NCBI RefSeq assembly: GCF_024227435.1 | Contig: NZ_CP100445.1 | Span: forward strand, 2,105,369 to 2,169,368 | Source of the DNA: Natrinema caseinilyticum | GTDB lineage: Archaea > Halobacteriota > Halobacteria > Halobacteriales > Natrialbaceae | DNA length: 64,000 nt | Reading direction: 5' to 3' | Program-made: the position numbers and the translations under genes | The notes under the pieces: generated by a model | Database searches by the model: none | What the model was told of the DNA's origin: nothing | Seen by the model: the letters and a program-made list of their open reading frames with translations, nothing else | Shown: one piece after another, positions 50,165 to 58,727 of the stretch | How positions within the stretch are numbered: position 1 is the stretch's first letter | Layout of the letters: the number at the start of each line of letters is the position of its first letter

Positions 50165-50901
50165 TTCCCCCGGAAACGCTCTACCGGATCATGTTCTACG
50201 CGATGGCGGTGGCTGCCGGGTTCTTCCTGGTCTGGATCTCGCGGTTACCCCAGGAAAAGCGCCGATACTACCTCATCATCCCGATCATCTGCGGGATAAC
50301 GTCCCTCGCGTACTTCAGCATGTCAACGCAACAGTTTTTCGTGACGAACCCGACCGGCCAACCGGTTCAGGTGGGTCGCTACATCGAATACTTCACCGTG
50401 GGACCGATGATGGTGACCATCACGTGCATGGTCGCCGGCGCATCGCGCCGGCAGTTGATCGCCACCAACGCCGTCATGGTGTCGTGGACGAGCGCCACGG
50501 TCGCCGGCTACTTCCTCACGGAACCGGCGGTGTACGCGGCGAATATCGCCAATTTCGCGCTCCTGGGCTTGCTCGCGTATATTCTGGTCTGGCCGATCAC
50601 GCGCCAATCCGGCAAACAGGGCGGCGAGCGCGTCCTGCTCTACGGGAAACTGCGAAACCTGCTGTTGATACTCTTTGGCGGCTACCTCGTCCTCGGCCTC
50701 CTGTCGCGACAGGGATTCGGACTGCTCGACGCATTCAGCGGAATCTTCCTCGGGATCTACCTCGACGCCCTCACTCGAATCGGATTCGGCGTGCTGGTGT
50801 TCCGGGCGACCGACGCGACCGACCAACTGATCGCCGAGATCGGATCGGACGACGCGGGTGACGGCGGGGTCACCCTCGAGAAGGGCGACCCGGCCGACTG
50901 A
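50161..50901 (+). CDS. Sensory-rhodopsin-like protein lacking the retinal lysine
   Basis: The 246-residue seven-helix protein is homologous end to end to sensory rhodopsin II (RRYYL, then YIEYFTVGPM in helix C, KLRNLLLIL in helix F, YLDALTRIGFG in helix G). Aligned with the N. pharaonis protein, Lys205 is Arg206 (codon CGA at 50776-50778), Asp75 is Glu76, Trp76 is Tyr77, Trp171 is Phe and Trp178 is Gly. Tyr174, Tyr199, Asp201 and Thr204, used for structure and transducer signalling, are kept (175, 200, 202, 205), as is Arg72 (Arg73). No lysine falls in any predicted helix. It starts inside the transducer's last codons. The family is certain. Retinal binding looks impossible by the normal Schiff base. 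Confidence 0.88.
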   Translation: MIPPETLYRIMFYAMAVAAGFFLVWISRLPQEKRRYYLIIPIICGITSLAYFSMSTQQFFVTNPTGQPVQVGRYIEYFTVGPMMVTITCMVAGASRRQLIATNAVMVSWTSATVAGYFLTEPAVYAANIANFALLGLLAYILVWPITRQSGKQGGERVLLYGKLRNLLLILFGGYLVLGLLSRQGFGLLDAFSGIFLGIYLDALTRIGFGVLVFRATDATDQLIAEIGSDDAGDGGVTLEKGDPAD

Positions 50902-51040
50902 GGATCCCCGTCGCGACCGGCCGCGTCGGACGCGACGACGCCTCCCGAACGACGGAACCACCACCGGATTTGACAGCTGACTAGCCATTATATACGTCAG
51001 TACGTCGTACGGATGTCCACAGTATTTGTTGATACAGAGG

Positions 51041-51799
51041 ATGAACGAACAACGTACGGATCTGCTTCGGCGGGCGGTTGCAGGTGGGTCGTCGTCGAAC
51101 GTCACACACGTCGCATCCATGACATGGCGCGACGGATTGTTCATACACTGGCCGGTCGATCCGGACCAGCTCCGCCCGCATATTCCGGGGCAACTGACCC
51201 TCGAGACGCGTGACGGACGGGCCTGGGTGAGCGCCCTCCCGTTCGTCCTGACGAACGTCGGATTGCGGGGGACGCCGTCGATAACGCGGCTGGCATTCGC
51301 CGGAATCGGCGTTCGGACGTCCGTCCGACGGCGGGGCGAGAGGGGCGTCTACTTCTTCAGTATCGATATCGGAAACTCGTGGATCGCGTCGACCGTCGGT
51401 CGGGCGGTGAGACTCCCCGTCTCCCGCGCCCGAGTACGAGTCGGCGCGACCGAAGACAATCACGTCGCGTTCTCGTGCGAACGGCTGAGACGAGACGCCG
51501 ACGTCCCCGCCAGGTTCGCCGCATCCTACCGCCCCGACGGGGAGACGTTCACTGCCAGACCGGACACGCTCGCGTACTGGCTCACCGCGCACCGGCGGTT
51601 CTACGGGTCGACCGAGAGCGCCATACTGACCGGCGAGATCGCCCACGATCCGTGGCTGCTCCAACCGGCCGCTGCGACGATCCACGAGAACACGATGCTC
51701 GAGACCAACGGCCTCCCGGCGCCGACCGGCGAACCGGTCGTCCACTACGCCGACGAACTGTCGATGACCGCCTCGGTGCCGCGTCGGATGCGAACGTAA
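51041..51799 (+). CDS. DUF2071 family protein
   Basis: The protein has 252 residues from the ATG in MNEQRTDLLR (an in-frame ATG 15 nt earlier is possible). It has the DUF2071/YqjF pattern MTWRDGLFIHWPVDPDQLRPHIPGQLTLETRDGRAWVSALPF and FYGSTESAILTGEIAHDPWLLQPA. The family has an acetoacetate-decarboxylase-like fold and no assigned reaction. It lies 140 nt after the rhodopsin-like gene on the same strand, with a TATATA at about 50990, so it probably has its own promoter. Confidence 0.85.
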   Translation: MNEQRTDLLRRAVAGGSSSNVTHVASMTWRDGLFIHWPVDPDQLRPHIPGQLTLETRDGRAWVSALPFVLTNVGLRGTPSITRLAFAGIGVRTSVRRRGERGVYFFSIDIGNSWIASTVGRAVRLPVSRARVRVGATEDNHVAFSCERLRRDADVPARFAASYRPDGETFTARPDTLAYWLTAHRRFYGSTESAILTGEIAHDPWLLQPAAATIHENTMLETNGLPAPTGEPVVHYADELSMTASVPRRMRT

Positions 51800-51880
51800 C
51801 CGGAACCGGGACCGGGACTCGAGGCGTGCCTCCGCGTCGGCGGTCGACGGCCTGGATCGGGATCGAACCGCGGACGGGCA

Positions 51881-52873
51881 CTACTGGCCGGTATCGACGA
51901 TCGCGAACTCGTAGCCGGCGTCGTTCTCTCGGGCAGTTTCGTACACGACACGGGCGGCCGCGACATCCTGGATCGCGAGTCCGGTCGAGTCGAAGACGGT
52001 GATGCCGGTGTCGTCCGTTCGGCCCGCTTTCGCACCCACGACCAGTTCGCCGATTTCGCCGTGGATGTCCGCATCGGTCAGCGTTCCCGCCCGGTAGGGG
52101 ACGTTGATCTCGCCCGAGTGAGTACACTGCTCGTGGTCGTCGATGACGACCGTCGCCGCCTCGAGTAACTCGTCGGCCAGTTCGTGTTTCCCCTCGGCAT
52201 CCGCCCCGATGGCGTTGACGTGCGTGCGATCGCCGACGTCCGCGCGGCCAACGATCGGCTCTCTGACGGGCGTCACCGTCGACAGAACGTCGCAGTGCCC
52301 GGCCTCGGAAATCGAGCCGCCGCGGACGTCGAACCGGTCCTCGAAGGCCTCGACGAACCGCGTCACCCGCTCGTCGTCGGGATCCGAGACGACGACCGTC
52401 TCGATCGGGCGCACCTCGCTGATCGCCTCGAGTTGCGTATAGGACTGGACGCCGGCCCCGACGAGTCCGAGACTCGAGGCGCCGTCGACGGCCAGGTGGT
52501 CGGTCGCGACGGCGGCCGCCGCGCCGGTTCGTTTCATCGTGAGGGCCGTGCCGTCCATGATCGAAAGCGGGAACGCGGTCTCGGGGTCGGAGTAGATCAT
52601 CGTTCCCAGGACCGTCGGCAGGTCGTGGTCGGCGGGATTGTCCGGATGGACGTTGACCCACTTTACTCCGGCGGCGTCCCACTCGCCCGTATCGAGGTAC
52701 GCGGGCATCGAGCGGAAGTCGCCGTTGTACTGCGGCAGGTCGATGTACGATTTCGCGGGCATCTGCGTCGTGCCGTTCTCGAAGGCCGCGAATGCCCGCT
52801 CGACGGCGTCGATGACGGTATCGAGTCGCGCGTATTCGTCGACGTCGTCGCCGTCCAGAAGGAGCGTGTTCAT
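51881..52873 (-). CDS. Ornithine cyclodeaminase/mu-crystallin family protein
   Basis: The 330-residue NAD-dependent family member has GVKWVNVHPDNP with the substrate lysine near the start, the dinucleotide-binding GLVGAGVQSYTQLEAI and a C-terminal VFDSTGLAIQD. Relatives act as ornithine cyclodeaminase, alanine dehydrogenase or ketimine reductase, and sequence alone does not choose among them. Confidence 0.9.
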   Translation of the reverse strand: MNTLLLDGDDVDEYARLDTVIDAVERAFAAFENGTTQMPAKSYIDLPQYNGDFRSMPAYLDTGEWDAAGVKWVNVHPDNPADHDLPTVLGTMIYSDPETAFPLSIMDGTALTMKRTGAAAAVATDHLAVDGASSLGLVGAGVQSYTQLEAISEVRPIETVVVSDPDDERVTRFVEAFEDRFDVRGGSISEAGHCDVLSTVTPVREPIVGRADVGDRTHVNAIGADAEGKHELADELLEAATVVIDDHEQCTHSGEINVPYRAGTLTDADIHGEIGELVVGAKAGRTDDTGITVFDSTGLAIQDVAAARVVYETARENDAGYEFAIVDTGQ

Positions 52874-53647
52874 AGTGGCGAATATTGCGGGAGCCTACTT
52901 AATTCGTCGTGAATCGGTGCAGCGAGCGCGATACCGACGGCGAGCAGCGACGAAACGAGCACGATCGGACCCCTCGTTCGGAAGGGACAGCGACTGAGAC
53001 GAACAGTTCCAGCGATCTCGGTACCGTCGAGACGGCCAGGAGTGTGCCTCCCGGAGCGGCGGGCGGTCCGCCGCGTGAAACCGGAGGCGGTCACACCGTG
53101 TAGCCGTCGGTGGTCGTCGAATCGGCTCCCGCCCACCACGGAGGTGAACGAGTACGTCAGCGAGGGGTCTGACCGTCCCATGCGGTACGTCACGTGCCAG
53201 TCGTCGTACCCGTCCACGAGCGACTGATCGAACGCGCTCGCCGCCGTGAGACCGACCGTGAAATCGGGTTCGAACGGACGAGTGTCGCGCTGGTCCGATC
53301 CCGGGAGACTTCGGCGTTCCCGGTTGGACGGGGGAAAATCACCGCCGCAGTCGAGTGTGACGGACCGAACGAAGAGCACACCCAGCGAGAACCGCGTTCA
53401 CGGGTACCGTCGAAAGAGTTCGCAGGCACCGTCGAAAGAGGAATAAACGTGGACAGACGTCGCGGTCATCTGCCTACCGACCTCGTCCAGTGTCGAGCAA
53501 CGGTAAACGAGTGGTTCGGAGAACCCGAGGGGTGAGCGGTTCTCGCTCTCTGCGCTCGCTTCGAACCGCTAGAAAGCGACCGGGGAACGGGTGACCCGAG
53601 GGCGATACCGTTCACCGAGCGACCGGCGGGAGCGAGGCGGCTTTTAC

Positions 53648-53698
53648 ACTGAATTTTGCCGAGGGCGAGCGTCGCTGGCCCGTAGAGCAAAATTCAGT
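53648..53698. repeat. Perfect 12-bp inverted repeat, AT-rich arms
   Basis: ACTGAATTTTGC (53648-53659) and GCAAAATTCAGT (53687-53698) are exact reverse complements separated by 27 nt. It could be a terminator or a remnant of a mobile element end, about 85 nt downstream of the thermosome stop on the minus strand. Confidence 0.6.
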
Positions 53699-53753
53699 CT
53701 CACATCGCGGGTCGCTTCGTTCCCCGCTCGTGTCTACGTGGTTCGAGCGAGCA

Positions 53754-53774
53754 TCGCGAGGAAGAACCTCGCGA
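53754..53774 (-). terminator. Hairpin after the thermosome gene
   Basis: A perfect 8-bp stem (TCGCGAGG / CCTCGCGA) with a 5-base loop lies 7 nt beyond the stop on the minus strand. It is a likely transcription terminator or 3' stabiliser. Confidence 0.5.
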
Positions 53775-53781
53775 ACCTCGC

Positions 53782-55461
53782 CTACATCATGCCGCCCATG
53801 CCGCCGCCCATGCCGCCCATGCCGCCGCCCATGCCGCCGCCGGGGCCGCCGGGCATCTCTTCTTCGTCGTCGTCGTGAGAGACCGCGAGGTCGCCCGCGG
53901 CGATGACGTCGTCGATGCGCAACAGCATGACGGCCGCCTCGGTGGCGGACTCGATGGCCTGGGTCTTCACGCGAAGCGGCTCGTACACGCCCTCGGCGTC
54001 CATGTCGATGGTGTCGCCGGTGTAGGCGTCGAGACCGGCACCGGTGTCGCCGCCGTCGTGGGCGCTTCGGAGTTCGACGAGCGAGTCGATGGGGTCCAGT
54101 CCGGCGTTCTCGGCCAGGGTGCGCGGGATAACCTCGAGCGCGTCGGCAAAGGCTTCGACGGCGAGCTGTTCGCGGCCGCCGACGGAGTCGGCGTAGTCAC
54201 GGAGCGCGAGCGAAACGTCGATCTCGGGTGCGCCGCCGCCGGCGAGAACCTTGCCGTCCTCGATGGTCGTCTGGACGACGCCGAGGGAGTCCTCGATCGC
54301 GCGGTCGACCTCGTCGATGACGTGTTCGGTTCCGCCGCGGAGGATCAGCGTGACGGCCTGGGCGTCGTCGACGTCCTCGACGAAGATGCGCTGGTCGCCA
54401 GCGATCTCCTTCTGTGCGACGCTGCCGGCGAATCCGAGGTCGTCCTCGGAGAGGTCATCGACCGTCGAGACGGGAGTGGCACCGGTCGCTCGGGCCAGCT
54501 GCGACTGATCGCTGGACTTGACGCGGCGAACCGCGATGATGCCCTCCTTCGCGAGGTAGTGCTGGGCCATGTCGTCGATACCGCCATCGACGAAGACGAC
54601 GTCGGCGCCGACGTCGGCGACCGTCTCGGCCATCTCGCGGAGCTGCGCCTCTTCCTGCTCGAGGAACTGCTCGAGCTGATCGGGATCGGTGACGTTGACC
54701 TCGGCGTCGATCTCCGTCTCCTTGATCTCGAGGGCACCGTCGACGATCGCGACCGAGGCGTCCTCGGCGAAGTACGGCATGTTTTCGGAGACGCGCTCCT
54801 TGTCGACGATGACGCCCTCGACGAGTTCGGAGTTCTCGATGGACCCGCCGACGACCTTCTCGACTTTGATGTTGTCCGTCTCGACGCCGTCGTCGTCGGC
54901 GACGGCCCGGACGGCTTCGACGACCAGTTCCGAGAGCAGGTCCTTGGCGCTTTCCGCACCCTTGCCCGTCATCGCCGTCGCGGCGATCTGCTCGAGGACG
55001 TCCGTGTCGTCCTCGTCGACGTCGATGGCGATCTCCTCGAGCGCGTCGGTCGCTTCTTCGGCGGCCTCGCGATACCCCTGGGCGAGGGTGGTCGCGTGGA
55101 TGTCCTGATCGAGCAGGTCTTCGGCCTGACTGAGGAGTTCACCGGCGACGACGACGGCGCTGGTGGTGCCGTCTCCGACCTCGTCTTCCTGCGTTTCCGC
55201 GACTTCGACGATCATGTCGGCCGCGGGGTGGTCGATCTCCATCTCCGAAAGGAGTGTGACGCCGTCGTTCGTGACGATGACGTTGCCCGAGGAGTCCACG
55301 AGCATCTTGTCCATCCCCTTCGGACCGAGTGTCGTCCGTACCGACTCGGCGACGGCCTTCCCGGCCTGAACGTTCATCGACTGCGCATCTTTGCCGGAGG
55401 TCCGCTGGCTGTCCTCCGACAGTACGATGAGGGGCTGGTTGCCCATCTGCTGTTGAGCCAT
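53782..55461 (-). CDS. thsA: Thermosome subunit
   Basis: The 559-residue group II chaperonin is chosen from MAQQQMG (two codons inside the longest frame). It has the nucleotide-binding [26 protein letters not shown] and the [16 protein letters not shown] and DDVIAAGD segments. The C terminus is a flexible Gly-Met tail ([11 protein letters not shown]) that lines the cavity. The length and motifs are standard. It folds proteins in an ATP-driven double ring. Confidence 0.96.
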   Translation of the reverse strand: MAQQQMGNQPLIVLSEDSQRTSGKDAQSMNVQAGKAVAESVRTTLGPKGMDKMLVDSSGNVIVTNDGVTLLSEMEIDHPAADMIVEVAETQEDEVGDGTTSAVVVAGELLSQAEDLLDQDIHATTLAQGYREAAEEATDALEEIAIDVDEDDTDVLEQIAATAMTGKGAESAKDLLSELVVEAVRAVADDDGVETDNIKVEKVVGGSIENSELVEGVIVDKERVSENMPYFAEDASVAIVDGALEIKETEIDAEVNVTDPDQLEQFLEQEEAQLREMAETVADVGADVVFVDGGIDDMAQHYLAKEGIIAVRRVKSSDQSQLARATGATPVSTVDDLSEDDLGFAGSVAQKEIAGDQRIFVEDVDDAQAVTLILRGGTEHVIDEVDRAIEDSLGVVQTTIEDGKVLAGGGAPEIDVSLALRDYADSVGGREQLAVEAFADALEVIPRTLAENAGLDPIDSLVELRSAHDGGDTGAGLDAYTGDTIDMDAEGVYEPLRVKTQAIESATEAAVMLLRIDDVIAAGDLAVSHDDDEEEMPGGPGGGMGGGMGGMGGGMGGMM

Positions 55462-55650
55462 AGTCAACTGGTGGATTGATTGCTATTCTATATAACTCTT
55501 ATGCTACTCGTCGGGTAGGAATCGGCGAGCAGACCCCCGTCTGGCGGTTCCGACCCGACAGGTGACGGAGTATTTATAGCTGATCGGTGCTCGAGCGACC
55601 GACCGAGCGGTCGAACGAATCGAATACCTGCCGAAAAGTATCGGACAGCG

Positions 55651-56208
55651 TCAGGACTGGTTGCCCGGGAATCGATGATACTCCATTCCCTGGTGTTTCA
55701 TCTCGTTGTGTTTCTCCTCGAGGAAGGAGTAGACTGCGCCGTGAGGGGCGCCGTCCAGGAGCATCTCGGCGGCGCTGCGGACGGCGTCGACTTCCTGTGG
55801 CGCGCCGATAATACCGAGCGTCGAGCCGTAGATGACGACGTCCGCGCCGGTCAGTTCCTCCATCAACTCGCGGGTTCGGCCGCCCTCGCCGATGAGGCGG
55901 CCCTTCTTTCGTTTCATGTCGTTTTTGTTGCGCGACGCGGCGTCGATGTCGACGATGTCGAACAACATCATGTCGTCCTCGAGCAATCGCAGGGCGTCTT
56001 CGGGTGCGAACCCGCGTCCGATGGCGCGAACGATTTCGGGACCCTTGAGGCCGCGGACGGGGTCCCCGACAGTCTCGACGGCGACGGAGCCGTTCTCCGA
56101 GTCGATGTCGAGTCGCACTTCCGCTTCCGCCTCGATCTCGCGCATCGTCTCGCCTCCTTCACCGATAAGAACACCGACGCGGTCCTGCGGAATCTTCACG
56201 TGCTGCAT
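55651..56208 (-). CDS. KH-domain RNA-processing protein (Pno1/Krr1-like)
   Basis: The protein has 185 residues from the ATG in MQHVKIPQDRVG. It has two KH folds: the first with GVLIGEGGETMREIE and the second with RLIGEGGRTRELMEEL (GxxG loops). Archaeal proteins of this form are relatives of Pno1/Dim2, a ribosome small-subunit assembly factor. The gene order KH protein then RIO1 nearby supports ribosome biogenesis. Confidence 0.9.
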   Translation of the reverse strand: MQHVKIPQDRVGVLIGEGGETMREIEAEAEVRLDIDSENGSVAVETVGDPVRGLKGPEIVRAIGRGFAPEDALRLLEDDMMLFDIVDIDAASRNKNDMKRKKGRLIGEGGRTRELMEELTGADVVIYGSTLGIIGAPQEVDAVRSAAEMLLDGAPHGAVYSFLEEKHNEMKHQGMEYHRFPGNQS

Positions 56209-56375
56209 ACGGGCTGGTACTGGCTGAGTGAGGTTAAGACCTTGGTCCGCGAGAACCGAGTGCGGTCCGTTACCGACGCACGGGGTCGGTCGACCCGCGA
56301 ATCGAGACACGCGGACGGCGTTCGGCGGACCGCAGGCGTCAGTCAGCAAGCGAGGAATCGAACCCGCAGCCGAAC

Positions 56376-56879
56376 CTACTCGAGAACCGACCGGAACCGC
56401 ACCGATTCCGACAGCGTGTCGAGGATTGCAACGCTTCGGTCCTCGTCGGTCTTCGTCAAGAAGTGAGCGCCGGGATTGAGTACCGTCGTCCGACCGTCCT
56501 CGGAGAGTTCGCGTTGATGGTGGTGGCCGTAACAGACGAAGTCGTACGTCTCGCCGGCGGCAATCGCCTCGACCTCCGCTTTCTGCTCACCGTGAAGCGC
56601 TGCGATAGAGAGGCCGTCGAACTCGAGGTCGGCGAAGCGGCCGTGAAGCTGGCTCTCGCCGCCGAGCGAGTCGAACGCCGCCTGGAGATTGGCCGCGTCG
56701 CCGTCGTTGTTCCCGAGGACGCCGTGGAGTTCGAACTCGTCGAAGTAGGGGACCATCAGCGGCGCGACGAAGTCGCCGCAGTGGATGACGACCTCGACGC
56801 CGGCGTCATGAAAGATTTCGACCGCACGTTCGGTCGCCGCCGCGTTGTCGTGTGTGTCCGAAATGATACCGATGTTCAT
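56376..56879 (-). CDS. Metallophosphoesterase (YfcE/MJ0936-like)
   Basis: The protein has 167 residues. The calcineurin-like motifs are in order: IISDTHDN (Asp8, His10), HCGDFVAP, VLGNNDGD, and ALHGEQ then YGHHHQRE. The fold binds two metals. Relatives are phosphodiesterases with poorly defined natural substrates. Confidence 0.93.
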   Translation of the reverse strand: MNIGIISDTHDNAAATERAVEIFHDAGVEVVIHCGDFVAPLMVPYFDEFELHGVLGNNDGDAANLQAAFDSLGGESQLHGRFADLEFDGLSIAALHGEQKAEVEAIAAGETYDFVCYGHHHQRELSEDGRTTVLNPGAHFLTKTDEDRSVAILDTLSESVRFRSVLE

Positions 56880-56970
56880 ACTCGTTTCCGCGAGGGCGAG
56901 TCACTAAGGCGTTCGGGAGTGGTGAGCATCGGATCCGACGACGTAATTCGCGGGACCGCCACTTCACAAA

Positions 56971-57014
56971 GATGCAAGGAGGAAGCCCACGGCTTTAGCC
57001 GTGGGAGGAATCTG
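56971..57014 (+). mobile_element. Solitary IS200/IS605-type right-end hairpin (TnpB-associated)
   Basis: The hairpin CCCACGGCT/AGCCGTGGG (56986-57005), preceded by GGAGGAAG and followed by GGAATCTGAC, is the sequence that follows tnpB genes of IS1341-type elements in haloarchaea and forms the 3' part of the guide-RNA scaffold. No tnpB or tnpA is present on either side, so it is a solitary end, a PATE-like relic or an unrelated copy of the hairpin. Confidence 0.5.
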
Positions 57015-57056
57015 ACACAGCGATGTGTCGTATTTCGGAGATCGCGGAGGCCCGAA

Positions 57057-57926
57057 TTAGTCTCGAGACGGATCCGGCTCCGGACTCGTGACGAACTCGA
57101 GCAGGTCGGCTTCGGTCACGTCCAGCCCCTGACGGGAGAAAAACGAGACGACGTTCCGACAGTCTCGCTCGAGAAAATCCCGGCTGTTGGGGTGGTGGAC
57201 GGTGACGGCCTGTCCGAGGTCGATGATTACGAGCTGGCCCTCGTCGAAGACGACGTTGTACTCGCTCAAGTCACCGTGGATCAGCCCGGCCGAGTAGAGT
57301 CGGCGCATGTACTCGCGCATGACCTCGTAGGCCGTTCGGGGATTCTCGATGTGGACCTCACCGAGCCGTTTCGCGCGGCCGTCCTCGTTACCGATGTACT
57401 CCATGACCAGCACGTTGCGCTCGGCGGCGATCGGTTCGGGCACCCGCACGCCGGCCGCCTTCGCGCGTTCTAGGTTCGCCAGTTCCTTTCTGGTCCAGGC
57501 GAGGACGACGTCCTTCTTCTTTCCACCCAGGCCCTCGAAGCGCGGGTCGCCCTCGAGATAGTCGCGCATCTGCCGGAAGTTCGAGGCGTTGATCCGATAG
57601 ATCTTGACCGCGACCTCGCGGTCGTCGCCCAGCGCGTGGTAGACGTTGGCCTCCTTGCCCGTCGACAGCGGGCCGCCGAACGCCTCGACGTAGCCGTCCT
57701 GGACGAGCTTGTACAGCGCCGCGAAGGTCGCGTCGTCGAACACCGACTGCTCGACCTTGAACTGGTCGGCGTCCTTGATCCGCTCCTGGAACTGGTCGAA
57801 CTCGCGGTCGCGCTCCCGGGCGATCCTGTCCGCTTCCGTGTCCGAGACGTCGATCTCCTCCCACTCGTCCCCGGGGGTATCGGCGCCCTCCCTGTCGACC
57901 AGCCCGTATTCCGTTCCCTGTCCCAT
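57057..57926 (-). CDS. rio1: RIO1-type serine protein kinase
   Basis: The protein has 289 residues. The flexible nucleotide loop is STGKEANVY (about 88-96), the catalytic lysine is Lys108 (VAVKIYRI), the loop is IHGDLSEYN (Asp219) and the metal motif is DLGQAV (236-241). The N-terminal acidic arm precedes the kinase fold. RIO1 acts in maturation of the small ribosomal subunit. Confidence 0.95.
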   Translation of the reverse strand: MGQGTEYGLVDREGADTPGDEWEEIDVSDTEADRIARERDREFDQFQERIKDADQFKVEQSVFDDATFAALYKLVQDGYVEAFGGPLSTGKEANVYHALGDDREVAVKIYRINASNFRQMRDYLEGDPRFEGLGGKKKDVVLAWTRKELANLERAKAAGVRVPEPIAAERNVLVMEYIGNEDGRAKRLGEVHIENPRTAYEVMREYMRRLYSAGLIHGDLSEYNVVFDEGQLVIIDLGQAVTVHHPNSRDFLERDCRNVVSFFSRQGLDVTEADLLEFVTSPEPDPSRD

Positions 57927-58120
57927 CTGTCCGCGCCTACGGGTCGGATGCGGGTAAAGACTGGGTATCCGCCGACCGCGCTCGGAGTCGCGCCGCCGGT
58001 CCCGTCGGCGGCGGTCGAACGAGAGTCGACGAGAGTCGGGTCCACCCTTTTGGCCCTCTCGATCGTACCCCCGACTATGAGAACCGTGGGCGAACGCCGG
58101 CGAACGGTGGTGGACGACCG

Positions 58121-58633
58121 ATGACGCGCTACGACGTCACCCTCGAGTGGACCGGCGGGCCCACCCGGACGATCGAGGTCGCGGACGACGAAACGGTCCT
58201 CGAGGCGGCCCAGCGAGCGGGCGTTCGGCTGCCGTCCGACTGCCGGAAGGGAACCTGCACCACCTGCGTCGGTCGGCTGCTCGCGCTCGAGAGTGGCCCA
58301 CCCGACACCGACGGCGACACTGACGCAGACACCGACGGCGACACTGACGCAGACACCGACGGCGACACTGACGCAGACACCGACGGCGACACTGACGTGG
58401 ACTCCGACGTCGGCACCGACGCGGACTTCGACGATGACGAGGGCGAGGAGGGAACGGATCGACCGCTCGACGCCGCCGACGGGTTCACCTATCGACGGCC
58501 GCCGCAAGCGCTGACCGACAGCGAAGGGGCGCAGGGGTACGTCCTGCTCTGTATCGCGTCGCCGCGGGCCGACTGCCGCATCGAGGTCGGCCCGCGGGTG
58601 CGCGCCGCGGTCGGAGACAGCCCCTGGGCCTAA
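58121..58633 (+). CDS. 2Fe-2S ferredoxin with Asp-rich repeat insert
   Basis: The protein has 170 residues. The plant-type ferredoxin fold has ligands Cys41, Cys46, Cys49 and Cys144 (CRKGTCTTC then LLCIAS). Between the third and fourth ligands an Asp/Thr/Gly insertion of about 55 residues is present, including tandem DTDGDTDA units encoded by a 24-bp repeat. A second ferredoxin with the same C-terminal layout follows 1.5 kb later (60146-60541), with a selenium-binding protein between. Confidence 0.85.
   Translation: MTRYDVTLEWTGGPTRTIEVADDETVLEAAQRAGVRLPSDCRKGTCTTCVGRLLALESGPPDTDGDTDADTDGDTDADTDGDTDADTDGDTDVDSDVGTDADFDDDEGEEGTDRPLDAADGFTYRRPPQALTDSEGAQGYVLLCIASPRADCRIEVGPRVRAAVGDSPWA
58304..58397 (+). 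repeat. 24-bp in-frame tandem repeat in the ferredoxin gene
   Basis: Three identical copies of GACACCGACGGCGACACTGA(CGCA) start at 58304, 58328 and 58352, then a partial copy with a GTGGA ending. It encodes DTDGDTDA repeats, an acidic linker. Confidence 0.9.
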
Positions 58634-58727
58634 CGGGCCTGGACGGGACCGCTCTCGGCTCGGCATCGATCGGACGAGGTCACCCGGCCGGACTAACCTT
58701 TTGTTCGCCCCCGTGGTGGAGCCCCTC

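Larger units (their letters stand above)
52874..53781. other. Gene-poor region, possible degraded coding sequence
   Basis: About 900 nt with no gene I can support. A minus frame (52870-53379) contains the coding-like stretch VDGYDDWHVTYRMGRSDPSLTYSFTS, but its flanks look random and it runs into the ornithine-cyclodeaminase start. It may be a decayed gene. The right end has inverted repeats at 53648-53698 and 53754-53774. Confidence 0.4.

Noticed and set aside
52870-53379. 169-codon minus ORF upstream of the ornithine-cyclodeaminase gene
   Set aside because: It overlaps that gene's start by 4 nt, but most of it looks random. Only a short inner stretch is coding-like, so it is noted as a possible relic and not called as a gene.
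56345-56375. tRNA-like GAATCGAACCCGC
   Set aside because: Stem arms do not match and the flanks do not form D or anticodon arms.
58304-58397. Repeat array considered as CRISPR or regulatory
   Set aside because: It is in frame inside a ferredoxin gene and encodes an acidic peptide repeat.
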